From: Sphingomonas sp. Ag1
Lineage (GTDB): Bacteria > Pseudomonadota > Alphaproteobacteria > Sphingomonadales > Sphingomonadaceae
NCBI RefSeq assembly: GCF_000980895.1
Contig: NZ_LAZX01000085.1
Location: forward strand, 43,947-107,946
Length of the DNA: 64,000 nt
Direction of reading: 5' to 3'
Part shown: positions 49,867-59,260 of the stretch, one piece after another
How the letters are laid out: every line of letters begins with the position of its first letter
Numbering within the stretch: position 1 is the first letter of the stretch
Program-made: the position numbers and the translations under genes
The notes under the pieces: model-generated
Databases searched by the model: none
Told to the model about the DNA's origin: nothing
What the model saw: the letters and a program-made list of their open reading frames with translations, nothing else

Positions 49867-51210
49867 CTACTGGCGCGGGATCAGCAGGAATTCCTCCTGC
49901 CCGCCATCGAGGAAGCGGAAGGTACCATCCGCGGCGAGGAAGCCGTTCTCCTCGTGCATGAAACGCACCTTCTGCCCGCCCCATTCGGGCACATTGGCCT
50001 GTGCGTTCAGTTCGATCGACCAGGCGGTGTTCGGGTCGATGCGATAATCGCCGCGGCCGGGCGCCGGCTTCTGGCTTTCCCACGCGCCGATCCACGTCCC
50101 TGCGCCATGGCCGTGATGGCCGATCGGGTGTGAGTAGATCGTGCCGTCGATCTTCTCCGCCTCCACCTGCCGGCGCGCCGCGGCGAGCACTTCGTTGCCG
50201 GTGCGGCCCGGCTTCAGCGCCGCGATCGTTGCGGCGCGCACGCGGTTCATCGCCGCCATGCCGTCGCGCAGCCCCTTGGGCGCCTGCGTCTCGCCGGGCT
50301 TCAGCACATAGGCGAGCCGCTGGATGTCGGTATTAAGGCCAAGGTAGGTGATGCCGAAATCGACGTGCAGCATGTCGCCCGGCATGATGATCGTGTCACC
50401 GCGATGGCCCATCTCCTGCACGCTGAACTTGCCGCCATCGGCGCGCTGGATGGCGACGCTTGGCTGGAACCACGTGTCGAGGCCAAGCGCGTTGATGCGG
50501 TTGCGGAAGAACCAGACGACGTCATCGGAGGTGGTGACCCCCGGCGTGATGACGCGATCGGAAAAGCCCTCCTCGATGATCGCATGCGAGATGCGCGAGA
50601 TCGTCGGATAGGCGGCCATTTCCTCCGGGATGCGCGTCTCCAGCCAGCCTAGCGCGAGCCGTTCGTGCGAAACGAGGCGCTTCGACATGTCGGGCCCGAG
50701 CGCACGTACGATCGCCTCATAATGGGTGGAGCTGAGCCCGTCGGCGAGCGGGAAGCCCTCCGAACGATTGAGCGCGATCGTCGCGGGATTGCGCTGGCCG
50801 ATGATCTTCGCGAGTTCGGCCCATTGGTCGGGCTGTTCGTCGGGGTTCCAGGAGGGCTGGAAATCGCCGACCGGGTAGCGCGCAAGCGCCAGCTTTTCGA
50901 TCGGCTTGCCCTCGCCCGGATCGAAGAAGACGAGGATCGTACGACGGCGGGCATGAAGCCAGGTGGCGGGCAGCATCGTCGCCATCACCGGATCTTCGTT
51001 ATATTCGCCCGCGACCAGCACCCACATCTGCACCTTGTCGCGGCGCATCAGCGTCGGCAGCAGCGTGTCGAGCCGCTGCTTCAACCAGCGATCCTCCGTT
51101 TCCGCACGCCGCTCCAGCGGCAGGATCGCGGGCATCGCCCGGTCCGCGGGGCTTTGCGCGATGGCAGGTGACGTGGCGCCGATCGCCAGCGCCATGGCCA
51201 AGGTAATCAT
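49867..51210 (-). CDS. M24 family peptidase, exported (third copy)
   Basis: 447 residues with a Sec signal peptide (MITLAMALAIGATSPAIAQ). I start at the ATG at 51210 because AAGGGGGAG lies 5-8 nt upstream; an ATG at 51234 would add eight polar residues. Ligands are complete: DFGITYLGLNTD, SHPIGHHGHG, TAWSIELNAQ and MHEENGF. It shares long stretches with the 48423 copy (for example MWVLVAGEY versus MWVLIAREY, GWLETRIPEEM versus GWLETRTPEEM), so it is an inverted, tail-to-tail paralogue. It is divergent from a serine hydrolase gene. Confidence 0.9.
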   Translation of the reverse strand: MITLAMALAIGATSPAIAQSPADRAMPAILPLERRAETEDRWLKQRLDTLLPTLMRRDKVQMWVLVAGEYNEDPVMATMLPATWLHARRRTILVFFDPGEGKPIEKLALARYPVGDFQPSWNPDEQPDQWAELAKIIGQRNPATIALNRSEGFPLADGLSSTHYEAIVRALGPDMSKRLVSHERLALGWLETRIPEEMAAYPTISRISHAIIEEGFSDRVITPGVTTSDDVVWFFRNRINALGLDTWFQPSVAIQRADGGKFSVQEMGHRGDTIIMPGDMLHVDFGITYLGLNTDIQRLAYVLKPGETQAPKGLRDGMAAMNRVRAATIAALKPGRTGNEVLAAARRQVEAEKIDGTIYSHPIGHHGHGAGTWIGAWESQKPAPGRGDYRIDPNTAWSIELNAQANVPEWGGQKVRFMHEENGFLAADGTFRFLDGGQEEFLLIPRQ

Positions 51211-51397
51211 GATACTCCCCCTTTTGTTGTTCACATAGCGAACGGTTGTTTGGGAGAGTGGCTAGCGTGCCGGTTGACGGTTGGAAAGGGGCAGTCACTA
51301 CCCGGAAAAACGCGCCAGGATTTTGACCGGGGCACGTTGCCGCCACCGGGGCGACGCGGCATAAGCCCGCTGACCTCTGCCACTTGCCGGAAACCCG

Positions 51398-52708
51398 ATG
51401 CTTCAACCCTTTCGCACGCCGCAGCTGGCATGGACGCGGCGTCGCATCTTGGGGGTGGCCCTGCTGCTGATCATCACCGCGATCGCGGTCGTGATGATGA
51501 GCCTCAGAAGCTCGTCCGCGGTGGTCGTGCAGGCGACGCAGGAGATCAAGCCGGCGGTGCCCGATCTCCTCTCGACCAAGGGCGTGACCGAACCGGGCCG
51601 TGTCGATTATCGCCGGCTGGATTCGCGCATCGCGCTGTTGATGCAGGAAAAGGATTTTGTCGGCCTCGCCGTCGCTGCGGTCGAACGCGGCAAGGTGCGC
51701 TTCCTGCGCGGCTATGGTGAGACACTCGCCGGTTCGGGCGACCCGGTGACCCCCGATACGGTATTCCGCTGGGCCTCGGTATCGAAGGGCGTGGCCTCCG
51801 CCCTGGTGACCAAGCTCGCCAAGGAAGGCCGCGTCTCGCTGGAGGCACCGGTCGAGGGGCTGAACACCAGCCTGAAGCTATCGCCCGCGGGCCGCAACGT
51901 GACCGTCGCCGACGTGCTTTCGCACCGCGTCGGCATTGTGCGCAACGCATGGGACGACCGGCTCGAACAGGGCGCCGATCCCCGCGCGCTGCGCGCACAA
52001 TTGGGCACGCTGCCGCTGCTCTGCCCGCCGGCCAGCTGCTACGCCTATCAGAACATCGCCTATGATACCGCGGCGGAGATCGTCGAACATGCCGCCGGCC
52101 AGCCTTATGGTGATGTCGCCCACGCCCGGCTCTTCGCGCCGCTCGGCATGACCAGCGCCAGCGTCGGGCGGCTCGGCCTGCAATCCGCACCCAGCTGGGC
52201 CCGGCCGCATCGCGGACGCACGCCGGTAACGGTCAAGGACGCCTATTACCGCGTGCCCGCCGCGGGCGGCGTCAATTCCTCCGTCAGTGATCTTGCCCGC
52301 TGGATGCTGGCGCAGATGGGGAAGGCGCCAGACGTCCTCTCGGCCGAGATGCTGCAGACGATGCACATGCCACGGGTTTCCACCCCGCCGGCCGGACGCC
52401 GGTCGGGCATGGAGCGCGCCCTGACCCAGGCCTCCTACGGCCTTGGCTGGCGCAGCTTCAATTATGCCGGCCATGCGCTGGTCGGCCATCGCGGCGCAGT
52501 GGAGGGTTATGGCGCGCTGGTGCTGTTCGATCCGGCCGAGCAGAGCGGGATCGTGATGCTCTGGAACAGCGGCTCGTACAACGCCGCGCGGCTGCAGCTG
52601 GAATTCTTCGACATGCTGTACGGCCTGCCGCCCACCGACTGGCTGGATCTGCCCGCGTCGAGGGGTCAGCAGAGGACGGCGCGCGCGGGGGCCGGCCGAG
52701 CCGGCTGA
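51398..52708 (+). CDS. Serine hydrolase, beta-lactamase/DD-peptidase fold
   Basis: 436 residues. One N-terminal membrane helix (RRILGVALLLIITAIAVVMM) anchors it to the inner membrane with the domain in the periplasm. Class C-like motifs are present: SxxK in ASVSKGVAS, Tyr in CYAYQNIAYD (YxN) and HRGAVEGYG at the third site. It may be an esterase, D-aminopeptidase or DD-peptidase; a resistance role is not supported. It lies within the peptidase island and diverges from the third M24 gene. A hairpin follows (52731-52755). Confidence 0.85.
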   Translation: MLQPFRTPQLAWTRRRILGVALLLIITAIAVVMMSLRSSSAVVVQATQEIKPAVPDLLSTKGVTEPGRVDYRRLDSRIALLMQEKDFVGLAVAAVERGKVRFLRGYGETLAGSGDPVTPDTVFRWASVSKGVASALVTKLAKEGRVSLEAPVEGLNTSLKLSPAGRNVTVADVLSHRVGIVRNAWDDRLEQGADPRALRAQLGTLPLLCPPASCYAYQNIAYDTAAEIVEHAAGQPYGDVAHARLFAPLGMTSASVGRLGLQSAPSWARPHRGRTPVTVKDAYYRVPAAGGVNSSVSDLARWMLAQMGKAPDVLSAEMLQTMHMPRVSTPPAGRRSGMERALTQASYGLGWRSFNYAGHALVGHRGAVEGYGALVLFDPAEQSGIVMLWNSGSYNAARLQLEFFDMLYGLPPTDWLDLPASRGQQRTARAGAGRAG

Positions 52709-52730
52709 GCCCGGCAGCGGCAAAAGATCG

Positions 52731-52763
52731 ATGATCCGCCCGCGGGACGGATCATGCGGGCGG
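52731..52763 (+). terminator. Overlapping alternative hairpins
   Basis: ATGATCCG (52731-52738) pairs with CGGATCAT (52748-52755); alternatively CCGCCCGC (52737-52744) pairs with GCGGGCGG (52756-52763). The two cannot form together. It lies between the serine hydrolase and MFS_3 genes and is most simply a terminator. Confidence 0.5.
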
Positions 52764-52782
52764 CTTCTGCATTCCACCAGGG

Positions 52783-54426
52783 ATGCGTTTCGCCGCCGAC
52801 TCCCCCTTCAGCCTTCCATTGTTTCGCGCGGTATGGATCGCCAGCCTGTCGTCAAACTTCGGCGGGCTGATCCAGGCGGTCGGCGCCTCGTGGATGATGA
52901 CCAGCCTGGGCGCCTCGGCGCAGATGATCGCGCTGGTCCAGGCCTCGACGACGCTGCCGATCATGCTGCTGTCGCTATGGGCCGGGGCGGTGGCCGACAA
53001 TCTCGACCGGCGCCGCATCCTGCTCACCGCGCAAAGCTTCATGCTGATCGTGTCCGCGCTGCTCGCGATCGGCACGTGGCTGGGCTGGATCACGCCCTGG
53101 CTGCTGCTGATCTTCACCTTTCTGATCGGCTGCGGCACCGCGATCAACGGTCCCGCCTGGCAGGCGTCGGTCGGCGACATGGTGCCCCGCCCGATGCTGT
53201 CGAGCGCGGTCGCGTACAATAGCATGGGGTTCAACATCGCGCGCAGCGCCGGCCCCGCGATCGGTGGCGCGATCATCGCGGCGGCGGGCACCGCGACCGC
53301 CTTTCTCATCAACGCCCTCAGCTACGTCGGGTTGATCGTCGTCATTGCGCGCTGGCGCCCGAACTTGCCGCCGCGCAAGCTGCCGCGCGAGCGGCTCGGC
53401 CTCGCGATGGCGGCGGGGCTGCGCTACGTGCGCATGTCACCGTCGATCCGCATGGTGCTGGGCCGCGCGGCGCTGTTCGGCGTCGCGGCCAGCGCGATCC
53501 CCGCGCTGATGCCGATTGTCGCGCGCGACCTGATCGGCGGCGGGCCGCTGGTCTATGGCCTGTTGTACGGCGCGTTCGGCGTCGGCGCGGTCGGCGGCGC
53601 CTTGGCGTCGCGGCGCTTGCGGATGCGCATGGCGACCGAGGGGATCGTGCAGATCGCCGCGCTGGCGCTCGCCGTCGGTGCCGCAGTGACCGCTGCGGGC
53701 ATCTTCCTGCTCGCCTTGCCCGCCCTCGCGCTGGCGGGCGCTGGCTGGGTGCTGGCGCTGTCGACCTTCAACGTCAGCGTCCAGCTCGCCTCGCCGCGCT
53801 GGGTCGTCGCCCGCGCGGTCGCCTTGTACCAGATGGCGGCGTTCGGCGGCATGGCGGCGGGCAGCTGGCTGTTCGGATCAGTGGCCGGCACGCACGGCGT
53901 CGCCATCGCGCTGCTGAGTGCGGCGGGGATCCAGTTGCTCAGCGTCCTCGCCGGCGCGATCCGCCGCCTGCCGGAGATCAGCCAGCTCAACCTGGATCCG
54001 GCGAACACCTGGCGCGAACCCGACACCGCCGTACCGGTGGAACCGCGCACCGGGCCCGTCGTCATCACGGTGGAACATCGCATCGCAGAGGCAGACATCC
54101 CCGCCTTCCTCAGCGTGATGAGTGAACGTCGCCGCATCCGGCGGCGCGACGGCGCGCGCGACTGGACGTTGATGCGCGACCTTGCCGATCCGCAATTGTG
54201 GATGGAGCGATTCCACTTTCCGACCTGGCTCGAATATGTGCGGCACAATGAACGGCGTACCCGCGCCGATATCGCCAACAGCGATGCGCTGCACGATCTG
54301 TGGCTGGATGCGCAGCCATCGGTCATCCACCGCTGGATCGAACGGCAGACGGGATCGATGCCGGGCGCCGGTGCGGACGACGCCCGCGCGTTCGACGCCG
54401 TGACCGATCCGTCGCGGTCAAGCTGA
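52783..54426 (+). CDS. MFS transporter of the MFS_3 family
   Basis: 547 residues. The first 410 hold about 11-12 membrane segments starting RAVWIASLSSNFGGLIQAVGASWMM, with GAVADNLDRRRIL as the cytoplasmic loop motif. The last 130 residues form a soluble domain (VVITVEHRIAEADIPAFLSVMSERRRIRRRDGARDW...) typical of MFS_3 proteins (enterobactin-exporter-like). It is probably an exporter. Its end overlaps the PepSY gene by 9 nt on the opposite strand. Confidence 0.9.
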   Translation: MRFAADSPFSLPLFRAVWIASLSSNFGGLIQAVGASWMMTSLGASAQMIALVQASTTLPIMLLSLWAGAVADNLDRRRILLTAQSFMLIVSALLAIGTWLGWITPWLLLIFTFLIGCGTAINGPAWQASVGDMVPRPMLSSAVAYNSMGFNIARSAGPAIGGAIIAAAGTATAFLINALSYVGLIVVIARWRPNLPPRKLPRERLGLAMAAGLRYVRMSPSIRMVLGRAALFGVAASAIPALMPIVARDLIGGGPLVYGLLYGAFGVGAVGGALASRRLRMRMATEGIVQIAALALAVGAAVTAAGIFLLALPALALAGAGWVLALSTFNVSVQLASPRWVVARAVALYQMAAFGGMAAGSWLFGSVAGTHGVAIALLSAAGIQLLSVLAGAIRRLPEISQLNLDPANTWREPDTAVPVEPRTGPVVITVEHRIAEADIPAFLSVMSERRRIRRRDGARDWTLMRDLADPQLWMERFHFPTWLEYVRHNERRTRADIANSDALHDLWLDAQPSVIHRWIERQTGSMPGAGADDARAFDAVTDPSRSS

Positions 54427-54954
54427 CGGGCGGCGGCGTTCCTTGTCGATGCGCTTGCGGCGCCGCACCAGCATCGGCAGCGCGAACAGATAGACCCCCG
54501 TCGCGCCCATGAAGATCAGCGCGATCCCCGATCCGAACGACAGCACATACTTCGCCCAGTCACCCATGAAGCTGAAATCGTGGATCGTCTCCAACAGGTC
54601 GGAGGTGCGATAGCCGGTGTCGACCGCCGCCCCGCTCGTCAGGTCGACCTGCACCTCATGCCGCGACTTCAGGATCACTTTTGCGATGCCATCCTTGGGA
54701 CGCACGTCGATGCGGTCGATGTCCTTCCACGTCACCCCGGCATGCGCGGGCAGCGCGTTCACCGATGTGACAAGCGACGCCAGCGATCGGTCGGGCAATC
54801 CCGGCGCAATGCCGTCCCGCGTTGGCGGCTGCAGGAAATCCACATCCTTCTTCAGCGCCAGCAGCGACCCGGTGATTGCGATCACGAACAGGCTGATCAA
54901 CAGGGCCGGCGACAGCCAGTAATGGATCTTGCGCAAGAGACGCTGGGCGGACAT
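54418..54954 (-). CDS. PepSY-associated membrane protein
   Basis: About 178 residues with an N-terminal membrane helix (KIHYWLSPALLISLFVIAITGSLLALKKDVDFLQ), a periplasmic PepSY-like domain and a C-terminal helix (YVLSFGSGIALIFMGATGVYLFALPMLV) ending in a basic tail. Such proteins often accompany TonB receptors and siderophore or metal reduction systems. The ATG at 54954 (MSAQRLLRKIHYWL) is favoured over 55050. A palindrome lies upstream at 55058-55075. Confidence 0.8.
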   Translation of the reverse strand: MSAQRLLRKIHYWLSPALLISLFVIAITGSLLALKKDVDFLQPPTRDGIAPGLPDRSLASLVTSVNALPAHAGVTWKDIDRIDVRPKDGIAKVILKSRHEVQVDLTSGAAVDTGYRTSDLLETIHDFSFMGDWAKYVLSFGSGIALIFMGATGVYLFALPMLVRRRKRIDKERRRPSA

Positions 54955-55256
54955 CGGGCTCTCATACCGGCTGCGTCGATGCGGCCAAGTATGTTGAACG
55001 CTGGCAATGTAACTTTTCGTGTCTTGCGGCGCATAAGCACCAAAAGACAAACAAATCTTGGTTCGACTTAACCAAAACCTATGGATGACGCACTGAATTT
55101 TGGCGAGACAGGCTCAACGCTTCTCGCCTAGCTTGCCGGCTTCGGAAGCGGGGGCGGATGAAGCAGGGGGGGTTGCCAGGTTGCGCCAGCGCGCGCGCGA
55201 TGTCGCGCGACGCTGGCCCGTGTTCCAGGCGCACTCGCCATGCCCCCGTTCATCGA
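54955..55256. other. Intergenic region upstream of the PepSY gene
   Basis: 302 nt between the PepSY start and the Lrp-type regulator stop. It has an AT-rich part (about 54990-55100) that should carry the PepSY promoter and an inverted repeat TTGGTT (55058-55063)/AACCAA (55070-55075) around CGACTT. The rest (55110-55256) is GC-rich with no supported gene. Confidence 0.45.
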
Positions 55257-55724
55257 TTACGACACCTTCACCGGGCGCCGAAGCACCGTTTTCAGCACGA
55301 AGCTGGAATTGATGCGCGACAGCATCGGGATGCGCGACAGCGTGCCGAGCATGGCCTGATAATGTTCAAGGTCGTTGACGACGACGCGCACCAGATAATC
55401 GTAATCCCCCGTCATCTGATAGCAGTCGGTGACCTCCTCCACCTCCTGGATGTTGCGTTCGAAAATGGTGAGTGCCTCGTCCGACTGACGATCGAGCGTG
55501 ATCGAAATCATCGCCTCGATCGCTCCACTCAGCCGCCGCTCGTTCAGGCGGGTCGTATAGCCAAGCACATAGCCTTCGGTTTCGAGGCGGCGCACACGGC
55601 GCAAGGTAGGCGTCAGCGAAAGGCCGATTTCATCCGCGAGATCACGCCACGAAATACGCCCGTTACTCGTCAGTATCTGCAGGATGCGCGTGTCGAATGC
55701 ATCCAGCTTTGCCTTTGTTGCCAT
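55257..55724 (-). CDS. Lrp/AsnC family transcriptional regulator
   Basis: 155-residue regulator. An N-terminal HTH (FDTRILQILTSNGRISWRDLADEIGLSLTPTLRRVRRLETEGYVLGY) is followed by the ligand-binding RAM domain (MISITLDRQ...VTDCYQMTGDYDYLVRVVVNDLEHY). ATG at 55724 is chosen because 36 upstream codons are unlike the family. It diverges from the large BNR protein gene. Lrp proteins sense amino acids, which fits control of the neighbouring peptide-use genes, but targets are not shown. Confidence 0.92.
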   Translation of the reverse strand: MATKAKLDAFDTRILQILTSNGRISWRDLADEIGLSLTPTLRRVRRLETEGYVLGYTTRLNERRLSGAIEAMISITLDRQSDEALTIFERNIQEVEEVTDCYQMTGDYDYLVRVVVNDLEHYQAMLGTLSRIPMLSRINSSFVLKTVLRRPVKVS

Positions 55725-55855
55725 TCTGCTGTCCCCATTGGCCCGCTTCTTCACGGATCTCCAGTGGCGACGCTTACACGCAGACGAGCATACCGCAAAT
55801 TCGATTGCGCTTCTTCTCGCCGCGATCGTCAAACTTTTCCATCGGAGGACCGCTC

Positions 55856-58800
55856 ATGAAAAGACGCGTGATTTTCGCCTTGTTGCTTGCCGGCATGCCG
55901 TTGACGATACTGCCGCAGGTTGCGGTCGCGCAGGAGGCGAAGGCCGCCGCGCAGACGCCATTCGCGGGCATGCAATATCGCCTGATCGGCCCGTTCCGCG
56001 GCGGGCGCGTCAGTGCGGTCGCTGGCGTGATCCAGGAACCCGATACCTTCTACCAGGGCGCGTCGGGCGGCGGCGTGTGGCGGACCGAGGATGGCGGCAA
56101 CAGCTGGCAGCCCTTGTGGGACAAGTTGCACGAGGCATCGCCCTCGATCGGCGCGATCGTGGTCGCCCCGTCGGACCAGAACGTCATCTACGTCGGCACT
56201 GGCGAAGCGAACATCCGCGGCAACGTCATCACCGGCAACGGCGTCTACAAGTCCACCGATCGCGGCAAGACGTGGCAGTTCGCCGGCCTGCGCGACAGCC
56301 AGGCGATCGGCCGCATGGTCGTCCACCCGACCGATCCCAACACGGTGTTCGTCGCCGCGCTCGGCCATCCGTTCGGCGATAATCCGGAACGCGGCGTCTA
56401 TCGCACGCGTGACGGCGGAAAGACGTGGCAGCGCGTGCTGTTCGTCGACCAGAAGACTGGCGCGATCGACGTGCAGATGGATCCCAACGATCCCAACACG
56501 CTTTGGGCGGGCATGTGGCAGGTCCATCGCAAGCCGTGGACGATGGAAAGCGGCGGGCCCGGCAGCGGCCTGTATCGCTCACGCGACGGCGGCACGACGT
56601 GGGAGAAAGTGACCGGCAACGGCCTTCCCGCGGGGATTCTCGGCCGCATCGGCGTCGCCCCGTCGGCGGATCCGAAGCGCGTCTATGCACTGATCGAGGC
56701 GGCGGAGGGCGGGCTGTTCCGTACCGACGATGGCGGCGCAAGCTGGCAGCGGATCAGCGATCGCGGCGATTTTCGCCAGCGCGCCTGGTATTACACCCAT
56801 GTCATCGCCGACCCGAAGAACAAGGACAAGGTCTATGTCCTGAACGTCAACGCCTACAAGTCGGAGGACGCGGGCAAGACGTTCAAGACCATGCCGACCT
56901 TCCACGGCGACAACCATTCGCTGTGGATCAATCCCAACGACACCGATCGCATGGTGGAGGGGAATGACGGCGGAGCGAACGTGTCGGTCAACGGCGGCGC
57001 CAGCTGGACCACCGGCATGAACCAGGCGACCGCGCAATTCTATCACATCTCCGTCGACAAGCAGGTGCCCTACCGCATCTATGGCGCGCAGCAGGACAAC
57101 AGCACCGTGTCGATCGCCAGCGGCAACGTGCGCGGGCCGATCGGGCAGGAAAGCTTCTACGCGGTCGGTGGCGGCGAAAGCGGCTATGTCATCGCCGATC
57201 CCAAGAACCCCGACGTCACCATCGCCAACAGCTATGGCAATTACGTCACCCGCTACGACCACAAGACCGGGCAGCTGACGCCGATCGGCCCCTTCCCGCG
57301 CGAGGCGATGGGCTGGGCCGCGAAGGACCTGGAGCATCGCCCGCAATGGACCGAGCCGCTTCTCTATTCGCCGCACAACCCCAACGTCCTCTACAATGCG
57401 ACGGAGGTGCTGTGGCGCACCGACAATGAGGGGAAGAGCTGGACCAAGATCTCCCCCGACCTCACGCGCAACGACAAGTCGAAGCAGCAATCCTCGGGCG
57501 GTCCGCTGACCAAGGACAATACCGGCGTCGAATATTACAACACGATCTTCAGCGTGAATGAATCTCCGGTGCAAAAGGGGCTGATCTGGGTCGGCACCGA
57601 CGACGGGTTGATCCACGTCACCCGTGACGAAGGCGGCAGCTGGGAGAATGTGACGCCCAAGGCGATGCCCGAATGGGCGACGGTCAACATGGTGGAGCCC
57701 GATCCGCGCCGCCCGGGCACGATGTACGTGTCCGCCGACCGCCATCGCCTCGACGATTTCAAGCCCTATGCCTTCCGCACCGACGACTATGGCAAGACGT
57801 GGACGTCGATCACCAACGGCTTGCCGGCGGACGCCTATATGCACGTCATCCGCGCCGATCCGGCGCGGCCGGAGCTGCTGTATGCCGGCACCGAGAACGG
57901 CGTGTTCATCTCCTTCAACGGCGGCAAGCAATGGCAGCCGTTCCAGATGGGCCTGCCGCGCAGCCCGGTGCATGACCTTGCCATTGCCGGCGCCGGAGAC
58001 CTCGCGGTGGCGACGCACGGCCGCTCCTTCTGGGTCCTCGATGATCTCAGCGCGGTGCGGCAATGGTCGCCCGACATCGCGAAGAAGGACGTCCACCTCT
58101 TCCAGCCGCGCGACACGATGCGCATCCTCTACACCGGCTACGGCAATGGCACGGGCGGCCCGACCGGCACCAATCCGCCGCAGGGGGTGATCATCTATTA
58201 CCACCTGAAGGAAGGGCAGGCGGAGCCCAAGGCCGCGGGGAAAGCCGACGCCAGCTACACGCCCAAGACCACCGAAGCGCCCTCGACCGGTGGCGCCACG
58301 GCGACCGGCGCAGTCAAGCCGCCGGTCGACAATGGCATCAAGCTCGAGATCCTCGATGCGGCCGATCGCGTCATCCGCACCTATCCCGCCGTCGAGGCGC
58401 CCGGCGCTGATGACGGCGAGGAAGAGGAAGGCCGCGGCCGCAAGCCGGCGAAGCTCACCCGCAACGCCGGGATCAACCGCTTCGTCTGGGACTTCCGCGA
58501 GGAAGGGCCGGTCAAGGTGCCCAAGGCATCCTTGTGGCGCAACGCGCGCGGCGGGCCGGTGGTGCTGCCCGGGCAGTATAAGATCCGCCTCACCGTTGAC
58601 GGCAAGACGCAGGTCCAGCCGGTGACGATCACGCCCAACCCGAACCTGACGGTGACCCCGGCCGAGCTGAAGCAGCAATATGATCTGGTCTCCGCGATCA
58701 ACCGCGACTTCAATCGCGTGCAGACCGCGGTGCTCGAACTGCGCGCGCTGCATCAGCAGCTGGGTGACGTGCGCAAGGCGGCGGCCGGCAAGCCGGCGCT

Positions 58801-59191
58801 GGTCAGCGCCGCCGATGCGGTGGAGGCAAAGGCGACCGCGGTCGAGGATGTGCTTATCCAGGTGAAGAACGTCGCCCCGCAGGATCCGCTCAACTATCCG
58901 ATCCGCCTCAACAACATGCTGATCTCGCTCGCCAGCACCGTGTCGCAGGGTGACACCGCGCCGGCGCAGCAGCACCATGAGGAATATGCCAAGCTGAAGG
59001 CAGTCGCTGATCAGCAGCTTGCCGCATGGGAACAGATCAAGGCAGGCGACCTCGCCCAGCTCAACGGCCAGCTGTCACAGCAGGGCGTCGCGCCGGTGAA
59101 GCTGGTCGCGAGCGTCCAGCTGGAACGCGACCGGGCGGAGGCCCTCGCCAGCTGGATGCCCGAGGACGAGCAGGTCGGGATGGAGCACTAG
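55856..59191 (+). CDS. Secreted VPS10/BNR-repeat (sortilin-like) protein
   Basis: 1111 residues with a signal peptide (MKRRVIFALLLAGMPLTILPQVAVAQ). Many Asp-box/BNR motifs of the form TxDGGxTW are visible (TEDGGNSW, TRDGGKTW, SRDGGTTW, TDDGGASW, TRDEGGSW, TDDYGKTW), which fold as a beta propeller. A low-complexity Ala/Thr/Glu linker follows (about 785-865), then a beta domain and a helical C-terminus. CGGAGGA precedes the ATG. Relatives are called glycosyl hydrolases, but no catalytic site is evident, so the activity is uncertain. It precedes a TonB receptor gene. Confidence 0.85.
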   Translation: MKRRVIFALLLAGMPLTILPQVAVAQEAKAAAQTPFAGMQYRLIGPFRGGRVSAVAGVIQEPDTFYQGASGGGVWRTEDGGNSWQPLWDKLHEASPSIGAIVVAPSDQNVIYVGTGEANIRGNVITGNGVYKSTDRGKTWQFAGLRDSQAIGRMVVHPTDPNTVFVAALGHPFGDNPERGVYRTRDGGKTWQRVLFVDQKTGAIDVQMDPNDPNTLWAGMWQVHRKPWTMESGGPGSGLYRSRDGGTTWEKVTGNGLPAGILGRIGVAPSADPKRVYALIEAAEGGLFRTDDGGASWQRISDRGDFRQRAWYYTHVIADPKNKDKVYVLNVNAYKSEDAGKTFKTMPTFHGDNHSLWINPNDTDRMVEGNDGGANVSVNGGASWTTGMNQATAQFYHISVDKQVPYRIYGAQQDNSTVSIASGNVRGPIGQESFYAVGGGESGYVIADPKNPDVTIANSYGNYVTRYDHKTGQLTPIGPFPREAMGWAAKDLEHRPQWTEPLLYSPHNPNVLYNATEVLWRTDNEGKSWTKISPDLTRNDKSKQQSSGGPLTKDNTGVEYYNTIFSVNESPVQKGLIWVGTDDGLIHVTRDEGGSWENVTPKAMPEWATVNMVEPDPRRPGTMYVSADRHRLDDFKPYAFRTDDYGKTWTSITNGLPADAYMHVIRADPARPELLYAGTENGVFISFNGGKQWQPFQMGLPRSPVHDLAIAGAGDLAVATHGRSFWVLDDLSAVRQWSPDIAKKDVHLFQPRDTMRILYTGYGNGTGGPTGTNPPQGVIIYYHLKEGQAEPKAAGKADASYTPKTTEAPSTGGATATGAVKPPVDNGIKLEILDAADRVIRTYPAVEAPGADDGEEEEGRGRKPAKLTRNAGINRFVWDFREEGPVKVPKASLWRNARGGPVVLPGQYKIRLTVDGKTQVQPVTITPNPNLTVTPAELKQQYDLVSAINRDFNRVQTAVLELRALHQQLGDVRKAAAGKPALVSAADAVEAKATAVEDVLIQVKNVAPQDPLNYPIRLNNMLISLASTVSQGDTAPAQQHHEEYAKLKAVADQQLAAWEQIKAGDLAQLNGQLSQQGVAPVKLVASVQLERDRAEALASWMPEDEQVGMEH

Positions 59192-59204
59192 GCGCGCAAC
59201 AAGG

Positions 59205-59232
59205 CGGCCGGGGTGTGGTGCTGCCCCGGCCG
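59205..59232 (+). terminator. Hairpin between BNR and TonB receptor genes
   Basis: CGGCCGGGG (59205-59213) and CCCCGGCCG (59224-59232) pair perfectly over 9 bp with a 10-nt loop in the 69-nt gap. Confidence 0.6.
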
Positions 59233-59260
59233 TTCGCCGTTGAGATTGGGGACGGAGATA

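Noticed and set aside
51398..52708. Serine hydrolase as an antibiotic-resistance beta-lactamase
   Set aside because: It has SxxK and YxN motifs, but also a membrane anchor, a position inside a peptidase island and overall features of the broad class C-like esterase/peptidase group. Resistance cannot be inferred.
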